Shown: one piece after another, positions 21,401 to 32,419 of the stretch
How positions within the stretch are numbered: the stretch's first letter is position 1
Layout: every line of letters begins with the position of its first letter
From: Eucommia ulmoides
Taxonomy: Eukaryota > Streptophyta > Magnoliopsida > Garryales > Eucommiaceae
NCBI GenBank assembly: GCA_016647705.1
Contig: CM028340.1
Location: forward strand, 15,453,001-15,517,000
DNA length: 64,000 bases
Reading direction: 5' to 3'
The notes under the pieces: model-generated
The model's database searches: none
What the model was told of the DNA's origin: nothing
Seen by the model: only the letters and a program-made list of their open reading frames with translations
Program-made: the position numbers and the translations under genes

Positions 21401-23010
21401 ACAACCACCATCCCGGAACCATTTTTTCTTTCATATTGATGTTTTCAGAATAATCTGAAATAAACACCTCAAATAGTTCCTAAGTGATACCCAATCTAAG
21501 TGGGTTCGATCTTACTTATCGGGAAAATTTTAGTTTTTTTAGGAATCCAAACTTGTCTGCATTTAGATACTTTAGAAAAGCATTTACTGATAGTATGCCC
21601 CACAATGTTACATTTAAAACATCTAACTTGATTCCTGATTTCATAAAAGAAATTATGAAATCTCTTTTGTTTAATGTTTTTTTGAAACCCAATTCCAACT
21701 TTATCGAAAGTATCTCATGGACTCCCCAAAAGTAGTTTTAAATTATTTTCACCACCCGTGAATTTGAGAACTATCGAATGTTAAATCCAAAATTTTGGAT
21801 TTCAGTTGTTTTCATATTCGAATTTTATCACTTGCTTATTAAGTGCATTAATTGGACTTTTGTAGAGAATTAATTTGAGAACACAATAGTTTTTATAATC
21901 ATGCGTTAGTTATTGATAAACAACAAATAAATCATCGAAATCTAAAAGGTAAGAATTAGAATATTTTGTTACCTCATCCACAGTGGCCATCAAAGTAAAC
22001 ATTGATATATCATCACTGCCTAATTTTTCTAAGCTACTCGGTATTGAGTGATCCCAAGTGGCTTTCATTGATTTCTTCTTATTCTTCTTCATCTATTTTT
22101 TTTTTTTTTTTTCCTTCTTTGGTTTAGGACAGTCGGATTGGAACTGTTCATTCTTGTGACAGTTAAAGCATTCCATATTACTCATGTTGAAATTTCTCTT
22201 TTCACGGAATGGTTATTGAGTCATTTTCCGAAACCTTTTCGGGGAGAAGCACCACATCCTTTTCTTGCTTGCTATCAAGACTGATGTAATCATTGTCATC
22301 TTCTTCCTCATATTTCCAAACTTTCAATGGCAATAACTTATTTTTTATGTTTCTTGTTTCATCCTCTTATTCTCATGTAGCCGTCTCATGGGTTATTAGG
22401 TTGCAATGAGCTCATCAATAGTGTAAACTCAGAGATTTTTAACTTCCTCTATTGCAATTACTTTCAACTCGCAGACTTTAGTCAATAATCTTAGAATTTT
22501 TCGTACTTTGTCCTCCATAGTATAAGGCTTTTCGAGTTGACCAAGGTTGTTACAGATATTATTGACCTGTACATTTTTGGAATTGATTTTGCTTCACCTA
22601 TTCCGAATAGCTTGAATTGACGAACTAAGGCATTGATCTTGGATTGTTTCACCAGATTTTTCCCTTCATGTGTGATTTGCAATGTGTCACACATTTCTTT
22701 TTCCAATCCACAACTTGAAATCCTAGCATATTCATTTCCATCTAAAGAGCAAAATAGAATGTTAATAGCTTGAGAATTAATAGATAATTTATGTTTATCC
22801 AAGGGAGTCAGTTGTTCATTCTTCTTAATCACTCCATTCTCCTTAGAAATGAATAGATCATCCTTAATGGCCAGCCACACATCATAATTACTAGGTTGAA
22901 GAAAAATGATCATTATGTCATTCCAGAATGAATAATTATCACCTATAAACAAAGGTGGACGGTGGATAGACTACCCCTCATCAAGAGTGCCTATGGAGTG
23001 CGCAATGTGA
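18440..23010 (-). pseudogene. Ty1/copia gag-pol, multiply broken
   Basis: Domains in - strand order are as follows. Gag (22952-22491) is UBN2-like (NYSFWNDIMIIFLQ). A zinc knuckle at about 22170-22125 reads CFNCHKNEQFQSDC, with Q where H is expected. Protease at about 21420-21380 reads WFRDGGCSKHMTG, with DGG instead of the usual DSG. The GAG-pre-integrase/HHCC region (about 21030-20880) reads HRRLGHASM and CDVCQLGKQ, with a stop where W is usual. The integrase core lies at about 20800-20400. Reverse transcriptase (19900-18952) has YVDDIILGSTN near 19330. An RNase H remnant (about 18900-18560) closes the series. Many stops and frameshifts show a long-dead copy. Domain order (integrase before RT) defines Ty1/copia. 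Confidence 0.92.
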
Positions 23011-23049
23011 TCTTTCTTAGATAGAATTTTAAGTTAAATGAGTTAAACC

Positions 23050-23064
23050 ATATCTGGTACCAAT
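23050..23064 (-). other. Primer-binding site of the copia element
   Basis: On the - strand, directly after the 5' LTR, ATTGGTACCAGATATGG resembles the usual initiator-tRNA-Met site TGGTATCAGAGC, with several changes. Confidence 0.65.
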
Positions 23065-24179
23065 TGATGGCCCGCAGAGCTACCTAAGAGGGGGTAAATT
23101 GAGTAGTTACAAAAATTTAACAATCAAACACTTAAACACAAATAATTAATTTTTCTAAATCAATTATTATCTTTTTACGCAGCGAATATGTGTTTAATAC
23201 TAAGTGCACAACCAAACACATTATGAATAATAAATCAATGAAGTGAACAAGATTTTATCCTAGTTCAATCAAGCTAACTTTCCTGCATTCAGTCTCCCAA
23301 GCTCTACGGAGATTCGCAATCCACTAATCCATTGATTCCTTTACCAGGTAGGAACCAAACCCTTATAACTCACGATTCTTTTATATACACATAATCAACC
23401 TTTATAATTTACCATTTTCACCGGTCAAGGATAAATCCTATCTTTTTTCCAAGCTAGAGATAAATCTAACACTCTCTCACTTATTATTTTCAGAGGAAAT
23501 GATGAACCTTTATAAATCACTAAAAAAAAATCCAATTGCAGGAAGAATCAAAACCTAATTATTTTCTAGAGAAAATGACAACTTAACCTTTTTACCAGGA
23601 AAATTAAATCCTAATCTTTTTCATAGGAAAAAGATCGAAACCTAACTACCCTGACTAGGTACCGTGCCACACGTGTCTAATCCACTCAAACTCACAAATA
23701 CAAAAAAAAAAAAAAAAAAAAAAAGAGTTTCTTCCCACAAGACGCTTCAACCACCTCAATATGAATATACCTGATTAATGTCCTGAATAATTACTACATG
23801 ATAGATATAATGTGAGAAAACTAAATTTGATTAATAAATCAAATAGATAGCACAAATTTAGGACGTAATCAGATAAACAGACATAAAACATTTAAGAAGA
23901 TTTTCAGGCTTTCAAGTTCAAAACAATTTTTCTAACAATCTTATACCAAGCAATCAATATAAATAAATCTTTAAAGTGAATTAAAAGTTTGGATAGATCT
24001 CACGGGGAAAACACCAAAGGCAATGACAATGTAGCAAGTAGAAATAAAATTGGTGACGCCAAACAACAAGCGCATTAAATCAAGAACTTATAACGAAACT
24101 CTCATAAAAATCTTAGCATAAACATCACTCTTATAAAATCTCAAATTAATGTTCTTGATATATATAAATGGTTGAGATT

Positions 24180-24310
24180 ACACCTGGAGATATTTTATAT
24201 TTGAGACATTTTGGACCCTTGGATCGATATCCAACGGTTGAGATTAAATAATGATAAGAGATATTTTTAGTCATCGGATCAATTTTAAATCTAACGGTTG
24301 AGATCAAGTA
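24180..24310 (+). repeat. Repeated TATCCAACGGTTGAGAT motif
   Basis: Two internal copies of the phrase [T/C]TAACGGTTGAGAT[T/C]AA or CCAACGGTTGAGATTAA occur about 65 bp apart, with GAGACATTTTGGACC or GAGATATTTTTAGTC between. A related block is at 14504-14620. Confidence 0.6.
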
Positions 24311-24580
24311 TTGAATTATATTAACTATTTTTTCACCTACTTCTCGCTTAACAAGTCTTGCTCAAAATCTTCCCCCCAAATCTCGCTGATCAAGTGTACC
24401 CTCTCTCCCAAAAAAAACTTCACCCCCTTCATCTCTATCGACCCAAAACTCCCATCCACACAAATTTCTGCCCCTCTCTCTTCTTCTCTCCATCTTCACA
24501 TCCTCCATCACCCTGTCATTGACGCCCATTGCCTTGATGATGAACCCTAACGCCTTGCAAGATCGATGCCAAACAGTAGA

Positions 24581-24615
<35 letters not shown>

Positions 24616-25080
24616 GATCCCTTCGCTCCATCTCTTCCACCGAGCATATCCACCCAAGCTTTCATCTCTCTTTACCGGATATTCAACTGTGCAAATCCAT
24701 ACTATCTACCTTTGTAGAGTCCATCTACTCCATTTCTCTCTCTCCATCTCTCTTTCTCTCTCTTAGCAACGACTGCGAAAACAACCACCTTTGCCGAGTC
24801 AGCCTACTGCTAGCAAACAGCCTCGATCTTGGCGCCACCATCAATTTGTAGCCACCATATTTTCGAGTCAGGTACAAATGCGATCCCCTTCCTCTCCTCT
24901 ATTTCCTCTCTTTTTTGTTCTGTATTCCATCCCTCTAACCCTAACCCGAAGTTGCCTTTAATTTCACTCCTCATCTCTATTGTCATCTGCAATTTACATT
25001 TTACCAACTTTGATTTTACATATCTCAATCTCATAATTTTACAAGTATCCAAATTTTCGATTTTTTTTCTTTCATAAATT
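24311..25080 (+). other. CT-rich leader-like stretch in the Helitron block
   Basis: It contains a (TC)n run at 24582-24612 and further CTCTCT stretches. Short open frames are serine/leucine-rich and match no family. It resembles a 5' untranslated region of a host gene. Confidence 0.4.
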
Positions 25081-25528
25081 TAATCCAAAAGAATTTCCCT
25101 AAAAATTAAATCCAGACAAACAGATATTTACTGAATCATTATATATACCAATTCATGTGAAAATTAGCAGGAATTCACATGTTCTTTTGAATTTTTCCAA
25201 CAAAGTTAATCTTATAAAATAGATCTTTTACTAAACTATTACATATATGAATCTCATGTGAAAATTTGCATTAATTGGCATAAAGATCAGAGAATAAACT
25301 TAATTTAAACCGGAAGCATCCCCTTACTCATTATGCTCAAGATCGTTGTATTCTTACTATGGGCCTAAATATTTCATTTCGCTTATTATTCGATTTTCTA
25401 TATCATGCCATTGAATTCATTTTGTCATTATTTGAATTAACAAATAATGTCATGTTTGGAATAATGTATGTTTATCTTATCTTTAGCAAATGAATTGTAT
25501 ATTTTTTGTTTAGTGTTTTAGTTCGCAG

Positions 25529-26165
25529 ATTTCTGTTACTGTTTGATTACTTCCCTGCTTGATGGATATGGTACCATTGTTGACAATAGCCTTCTGTGCA
25601 GAGGTCAAAAGCAACGAATTATTATAGCCAGGGCCATTCTTAGGATCCCTGCAATTATTATCTTAGATGAATCCACGAGTGCTCTTTACACAGTGAGTAA
25701 AAGCTATATCAACATTGGTAATTGGTTTGATGCTTTTGGATTTAAATTATATGAGATGCATATATGACTAAAACTATTGTCCTCTTAGGATATGATTCAC
25801 GCTTTCGGTTTTTGATGCAAAAAGAACTATCATTATAATAGTAACAGGTGAAAGAGTTAATTTTTTTTATTTTTTTTCAATTTCCTTTTGAAGGCAAAAC
25901 ATGATTTTTTTTCTGACCCTCCTGTAGGCTATCTCCTATAAAGTCCGCTGATAGAATCAAATTAACAGACAACAATCAAATTGTTGAGGTACAGATTGTA
26001 ATTGTCATCAATCTTCCTTCCCGTAACTTAAAAATTTCTTTGCTTTAGAATTAGTTTACGCCGGCTATGTTATGGTATTATGTATTATGTTTTGATAGAT
26101 GGGTAATCACATGGAGCTACTTGGAAAGGACGAATTATATTCACAATTGATAAAAAGATGCAAAT
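25529..26165 (+). pseudogene. ABC transporter (ABCB-type) nucleotide-binding domain fragment, four exons
   Basis: Exon a (25529-25692) encodes DGYGTIVDN, a signature region CRGQKQRIIIARAILR (normally LSGGQ) and a Walker B AIIILDES followed by SAL. The donor is GTGAGT. Exon b (about 25789-25847) in a shifted frame gives AKRTTIIIVT, the segment before the H-loop. Exon c (about 25928-25988) gives LSPIKSADRI and QIVE. Exon d (26099-26165) gives MGNHMELLGKDELYSQL. These match consecutive exons at the C-terminal end of a plant half-size ABCB/TAP-like transporter. Introns of about 80-110 bp with GT/AG borders remain, so the piece came from genomic DNA rather than mRNA. There is no Walker A upstream, and the degraded signature makes it non-functional. 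Confidence 0.82.
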
Positions 26166-26399
26166 GGATGATTTTGCATGATCACGCTATTTGGTAGACT
26201 TACGAGGTACATAAAGGCATTCACTTGATTAAAGCCTGTGTCCATTTTGGTTAAAAAATGTCTTGGGTCATTTAAACGTTAGTGAATAAGTTGCTAGCTA
26301 CTTCCAAAATGGTCATCTTTATGTGCATAACGAATATATCAGTTTCTACTGTTGTCTTTTATAAAGTTTCTTCATGTGAAACTTGGTAAAGGAGATGTA

Positions 26400-29190
26400 T
26401 TGTTGAGGACCACATTGCCAAATTATAAGACTGGAACAAAATGACTAGGGGGCAAATTGCTAACACCCAATTTCTCTGCACAGGTGAGCTTCGCCTCCAG
26501 CCATTTTATCGTTTCCACTATTCGCAACCACCAGGTTGGATTCGATCCAGTGCCAGTTTTTCTCTCTTATTGGGTTTGATCTGATTTTTCTCTCTTTCAT
26601 CCAACATGTAGCTTCGATTTCAAGAAATTCTCTCTCTATTTCACCTAAATTTCAGAAATTTTAGGTATGTTTAACTAAACCTCAACCCTAATTTTCAAAT
26701 CTCTCTCTTATCTGAAGGTTGGACGGATTTGTTTTTAGTTTATTGCGTTGATTATTTAACTAAACCTCACTCGACCCTAATTTCTGAATCAGTCTTCTCA
26801 CTTCTTTGATGGTGTAATCCATTTCTCTTTTTATTTTCCAATGTTGGTCTACTACTCTCTTCTCTTTGGTGTTTGTTTAGTGTTTATTTATATGGCGTTT
26901 AGTGTTTTCATTCTCAATCAGTCTACTCATGCGTTCTATTTGGTAGAGTTTGTTTAGTGTTTCTGTTCTCAGAACACTTGGAACATGAATTCCATTTGTT
27001 TGATAATGGGACTCTTCGGTTTTGGATTTTGAATTTGAATTCATGATTTGGAGCTATTAAATGGGTTTTAGTTGAATTCAACTTGATCAAACACTAAACA
27101 AATGCCACATAATGCTTGTGTTTTAGTTTTCTGCTTTTATTTTTTGGTCCCAAAATTTGTGTTTCTGTATCTGTTTTAGAAAATAATTATGTTTTGCTGA
27201 CATAAATTTGTTCTAAAAATCTCTCAGGTATTTTTTTTTTGGGTTCCCAAATTTTTTTGTTTTTGTTCCCAACTTTCGGGAACAAAAGTCTACCTAGAGA
27301 AATGGAGTGAAATTGGAAGAAATTAGTTTTTGGTTGATTGTTTGTTTGGGTGCTTTAGTGCAGATGTAGAGTTAGGTGGGTGGTTTTCTATTTGAGCAGG
27401 GGATGTTCTGTTTGTGAGCAATAGACGGGAGGGAGGCAAACGTGAGAGGTGGGAGTGAATGACAATTATGGGATGGGATTGATCGGCAAAAAATGAAGGG
27501 TTGAACGTGGGGGTGCAGAGAAAAATAAAACTATATTGGACCAAAAAAAGGACAAAAAGAGGGAAAGATGATTGAATCCATGACCTTGAATTATATAGAG
27601 ACTTGGTTTACCATCTTAGCTGCAATCAACCTTCAACCAATGCTTAACTGAAATTGTCCGAACAGTTAAAAAATGTATATTCATCTAGATTTATAAATAG
27701 ATTTTCAACTTAGTTAACAATAATTATGATATTTAACTAATTTTCTATTGCAATGGTATTTTCTAATATGTTCACTTGGACAAATAGTCTCATTTTTATT
27801 GTTTAGTTCATTTTGTTCTAGGTTTTGTTTCAAGTTCAAATTTCATGTTCAGTTTCAAACTTTGTTTCTTCTTTTTTTAGTGTTTGTGTTTCAATATGAG
27901 AGAATTTTGGACAAATATTAATATTTTCTTTAAATGAGGGAAACTGGTGCCTTCCTAGTAATCTGGGAAGCTTTATAAGTTCAAATGCTTATTTATTTTT
28001 TGTTTCCTTTAAATTTTGGAATCTTACAGTGTGTAGTTGATTGGACTTATCATTGTAACTTCTTTTATTTATATTGATTTTGTTTTTAATTTCTTGCATT
28101 GGGTGGTCATGGTTTGTGTTCTTAGCAAAGTTTGAGTAATAATTTGTCTAATTATATGCTAAATTTGAGAAGTTGACTTGGGACGAGTATTGTATTATGT
28201 TTTAAAGCTCTTTGTCAATTGCACTTGCTCCAATTCTGAAATTAAACGGCTCTGAGATGAAGATGGAGTTGTTGAATGTTTTGTTTATATTTTCTTTTTC
28301 CGTTTCTAATATCCGTTTAAGATTTATGTTTTCTTCTTAATTCCTTATTTTGTTTTTGTTTATAGTTTTTAATTTAGGGAAATTCCCCCAAATGTCTCAT
28401 CCCATAAAAACAATACTTTATAGGGTCCTGTAACAGTAATTTTTTTACACATGGGATAGGACCTAGAAAGTGATTTTTGAAATCTTGGGACCTCTCAAAA
28501 AGTTTCCCTTTAATTTATGTGGTTGTGTCTAATATATGTTTATCTTTTAGATTGATTTTTCAGTTTTTAATTTATATTTATACTTCTATTTGTGAGAACT
28601 CTAAATGTTCTTTTCAAAATTCCCAAAATGTTTATATCAAATCACATATTTTCCTTTTGATTCTTGGGATTCAAGTGGGTTTTTTGTTTGTTTTTGTTGT
28701 TATATTTTTAATTTGGCATTGATGTTGCAGATGATAAAGAAGGTTAAGGAGGAACATGTCTTTGATCATTAACGAATGTTGTCGACGTTGCAGATGATTA
28801 ATAAGTTCATATTGTAGATTATGGTATTATTGTTCATTAGAAAATTATTGTTTATCATATGATTGTGTTAGTTATTGTTGTGTTTGGTTGTTAATGTCGT
28901 GTTATAAAATAGGTGGTGTTAAAAAATAGGAATTAGAGAGTTTGAAATGTTATATAAATAAAGATGATTATGTTCAATTATTGGTTTTGTTCATTTGAAA
29001 ATAGTTTTTGAATATTAGTATGTTATATCAACAATAGAAATTATGTCAAAATATTTGAAATTTTTTATTGGTTATATTTGTTTATGTTGTGTTCATTACA
29101 AAAATAAAAATTGGTTATTTGAGATGTTATAAAAATAACTGAGGTTATGTCAATTTTTTTGTTAAATTATGTTATTTTTTATAATAAAAA
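26400..29190 (+). other. Helitron block, non-coding right half
   Basis: AT-rich with several leader-like CT stretches (26500-26830) and (T)n. 28380-28500 holds repeat-like sequence. No conserved coding was recognised on either strand. Confidence 0.4.
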
Positions 29191-30587
29191 ATTAAAACCC
29201 ATGCCTTTAGGCACGAGTAATACCCTAGTATATATATAGAGAGAGATATCATAACCATTCATTTCAGGTATATTCCACTTAAAAATAACTTTCAAATTTC
29301 TCATTTAATTCCGTAAAACTATTCTTAATTTAAAACCAGAAATAGAAAGTATTAAATCATTTAAATTAAGATAATCTCAAAATATATGGATCATATCAAT
29401 AGGAATTACTAAATAAGTTGTTCGTACTTGAAATACATTTAAATCCCCCAAATCTCTCTCTTGTAATCATAAAAAATGAATAGTTTTTTATCAAAACACC
29501 AAATCAACCAAATCTGTAATTGAAGCAGTCGATCGACTGAGCTGCTACATTCAGTTGACCAACTGTGCCAGACTTCCAAATTAGCCATTGGAAAAGCTTC
29601 AATCGGTTGATGGACCCTGCCTAGTCAGTTGACCGATTGGATGAGTATGTTCCCAATTTTCACCGTTTTATCTACTGACTCAAATGGTTGACCCTCTTCA
29701 TTCAGTGTACTTACTTCCTTAACTATTTCAGCTACTATTTTAAATTGTTGACCGATCATTTTCATTCAATTAACCGACTAGATCAGTAACACTTTATTTT
29801 AATTCCAAAACTTACTATTTTAATCAATCGACCGATTGTTTTTCTCGATTGACCGAATTAACTCGAAAACACAACATTTTTATTTATTTTTTACTTTAAA
29901 GCACATTTTCAATTAGGTCAATCATCAAAATTGTTTCAAATAAGAAGCACATACCACATCTCATTTTAGGATATTAAATTTATCACTTCTTGTCACGATA
30001 CACATAAAATTAACTCATTTTAAGTGTCATGTGTGATCCTAATTCAGATTGCATTAAGACTGTATAATTAAAGAGTTGTTTTCACCTATTTTTTCTTCAA
30101 CGTTTGCAAAACTCTTCATATCTTCATTATGTCCATCTTGCACCCTTTATGTTTTCTTCATCAAATCGTTTTCTTAATCAAATGCATTGAACTCAAAATC
30201 TAAAACACTCGATAAAACTATTAGTTCTACTAAAAACATCAATACTTAATTGTTCATCAAAACTTTGGGTTCAACAAGAGTTTTTTATTTGTTTTCTCTA
30301 TAAATGGAGAAATTTTGAATTATCATTTAGTTAAAAAACATGGGACATATTTCACTGCACATACACTTTGAGTCTCTGTCATATTGTTTTTTAGAGAAAT
30401 TTCATAACTTGTTTTGTTCGTCAAATCATTTGATTTTGAGTGCTAGTATCAAAAGATCATGATTCTTGATCTTGGAAAGCAAACACATGAGCAAATATAA
30501 ACACTTAAGAGATAAAATTTAATTCAAGTAAATATCGTTGAATGATAGGCTCAATCAAGATAAATTTCTGATATATCTTTGGTAAAT

Positions 30588-31397
30588 TGTTGGCCCTCGA
30601 TGTTTTCATGAATCGATTTACTTAGATATTTAAGGGACTAACCGTTTTATTGGGAAATGTTTCATATTTTAGTTTTGATATTTAAATGAGAAGAGATGAT
30701 AAAGATAAAGCTGGTTGCAATGAAGCTATTGAAGTTTTGGAAAGGAATTTTTTTGTATTGCTAGATAAAAATAACTCAATTATTCTAAACTCTTAATGCA
30801 ACTCAAATAGAACCACGCAAAACACAAGTAGATGATAAGAAGTGATCAATTTATGTTAATAAATAGTTTTTCTAAGTAATCGATCAAGAACTATTTGAAG
30901 AAAAAAAAATGAGAAAATGACCTAAACAGTCGACTACCAGATTCAAGTTACCCAAAAAAATGGGTTTTAGCCATTTTGGTGACTTGAAGAGTTAAATGGG
31001 AGACATAGATCCTAAATTAGTCAACTATCAAGTTGATCAAATTTTGTTGTAATGGCTAGAAATTTGAAAGGATCAAACAGTCGACTGACCTGCTAAACAG
31101 TCGACCGATCAAGTCTATTTTTTTTATTTGACCTGCATATTTTTCAAAGATATTCCAACCACATTTTAAGCATTTGGCCATTGGAAAAATTCTATTTTAA
31201 TATGTCTGAGAACTATTTTTTAAAGATATGATATATTTGAAGATCTTATTATTTTGTCTACATATTTTATGATTTTGTCACTTCTACCTAGAAAACTTAT
31301 TTCTATTCTTTTTTTATTTTAAATAAAATTATCTTTGGGACTAAACTGAATATTTTAAAAATTATATTTTTTGTCAAATATAGTTGATTTAATTATG

Positions 31398-31436
<39 letters not shown>

Positions 31437-32419
31437 CTATATGTGCTATTTTTAGACACATCTTTTGAAAAATAACCATTAGAAATTATCTTTAATTTGT
31501 CTTTAAATAGGCCTACGAATTTCAAATTTAAAATCAGTAAGAATTCAAAAAGTTTTCAGATTTCTAAAAAGAAAGAATATTTTTCTGGAAAATATTTTTA
31601 AAGTTATTTCTGTGTGTGTGTTATTGATGTAAAGAATAAGTTTTTACAAAACCGAGGTTAATACGAAGCTGCTCATTGTGTCAAATATTTCTTGAGAAAA
31701 CTTGGTGAGATTTTTTTTTGTTATTTGTATGCTCAAACATTTTGGTGCTTAAATTGATCTATATACTTTATTTTGTACTAAGTCATATTTGAGATAAAAA
31801 AAAAAAAAAAATAGGTATTGCGGAAATTTATTGAAAATCATTTAAAAGATTTGTTTTCCCTAAGTCTTGTTTCAAGAGTTATTATGCATAAACTAATATA
31901 ATTCCAGATTTAGTTTCTCATATTTTTTTATCACTATTATCGGGTCATTAATTGAGTTTATATTGAATTGAGTTGGTAGAAACTATATCAAGAACAAATG
32001 ATAAACTTTTTTTTTTTTTTTTTGTGAGTTATAGCTTGGACGTAAACGTAACTGGTCAAAGTGAGATTATTGATTGGGCATAAAGAACCCTTGCCTAATC
32101 AATGTGTAACGGTCTAATTCTTACCAAATGAAAAAGGATTAGTGAAAGACTTTGGTTCTTACTTAGGAAACGAATTAGGATATATTAGTGCATTGTAAAT
32201 TCCCTACGGGAACTCAGGAGAGTGGACGAAGGGAATAGTAGATTACCAAACCACTATAAATTTGTGTGTCATTGTCTCTATCCCTATATTGTTTGTGTGT
32301 GCATTTAAAATTCATGTTTTCTCATATTAACACAATAAAACCCAATTAGTGAATTTGTAATTACTTCTTAATTTTTAAATTACTCAATTCATCCCCTTCT
32401 TAAGTAAATCTTTGGGACA
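30588..32419 (+). mobile_element. Copia-type LTR, + strand (solo or broken)
   Basis: It opens TGTTGGCCCTCGATGTTTTC and ends CTTTGGGACA. The right third has the family's AATTCA.CCC...CTTAAGTA end and GAGAGTGGACGAAG, and the centre has CAGTCGACTGACC and CAGTCGACCGATC. Internal retrotransposon sequence is absent on both sides. No convincing target duplication is visible, so boundaries are approximate. It lies 311 bp right of the - strand copia element. Confidence 0.65.
31401..31432. repeat. (AT)n microsatellite
   Basis: An uninterrupted AT dinucleotide run inside the + strand copia LTR. Confidence 0.95.

Larger units (their letters stand above)
24169..29228 (+). mobile_element. Helitron-like insertion with captured gene pieces
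   Basis: The right end has a small hairpin (TGCC-TTTA-GGCA, about 29202-29213) followed 11 nt later by CTAG (29225-29228) and then T, the Helitron 3' signature (hairpin, CTRR, host T). The left end does not show the expected TC and cannot be fixed exactly; it is set where LTR homology stops. No Rep/helicase coding is seen, so it would be non-autonomous. It carries ABC-transporter exons and other spliced-looking AT/CT-rich sequence. Confidence 0.6.
23065..30276 (-). mobile_element. Ty1/copia 5' LTR, split by a Helitron-like insertion
   Basis: The LTR occupies 23065-24168 and resumes at about 29243, ending TTCAACA at 30276; together about 2.1 kb, close to the 2.2-kb relative at 56942-59141. 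The + strand left end is TGATGGCCCGCAGAGC. About 95 bp present in the other LTR at the insertion point (17015-17110) is missing here, replaced by TATATA-rich sequence flanking the insert. Confidence 0.85.

Noticed and set aside
25543..25767. A working ABC transporter gene
   Set aside because: Only the end of one nucleotide-binding domain remains, the signature motif is degraded, exon b is frameshifted and no promoter or Walker A is present.
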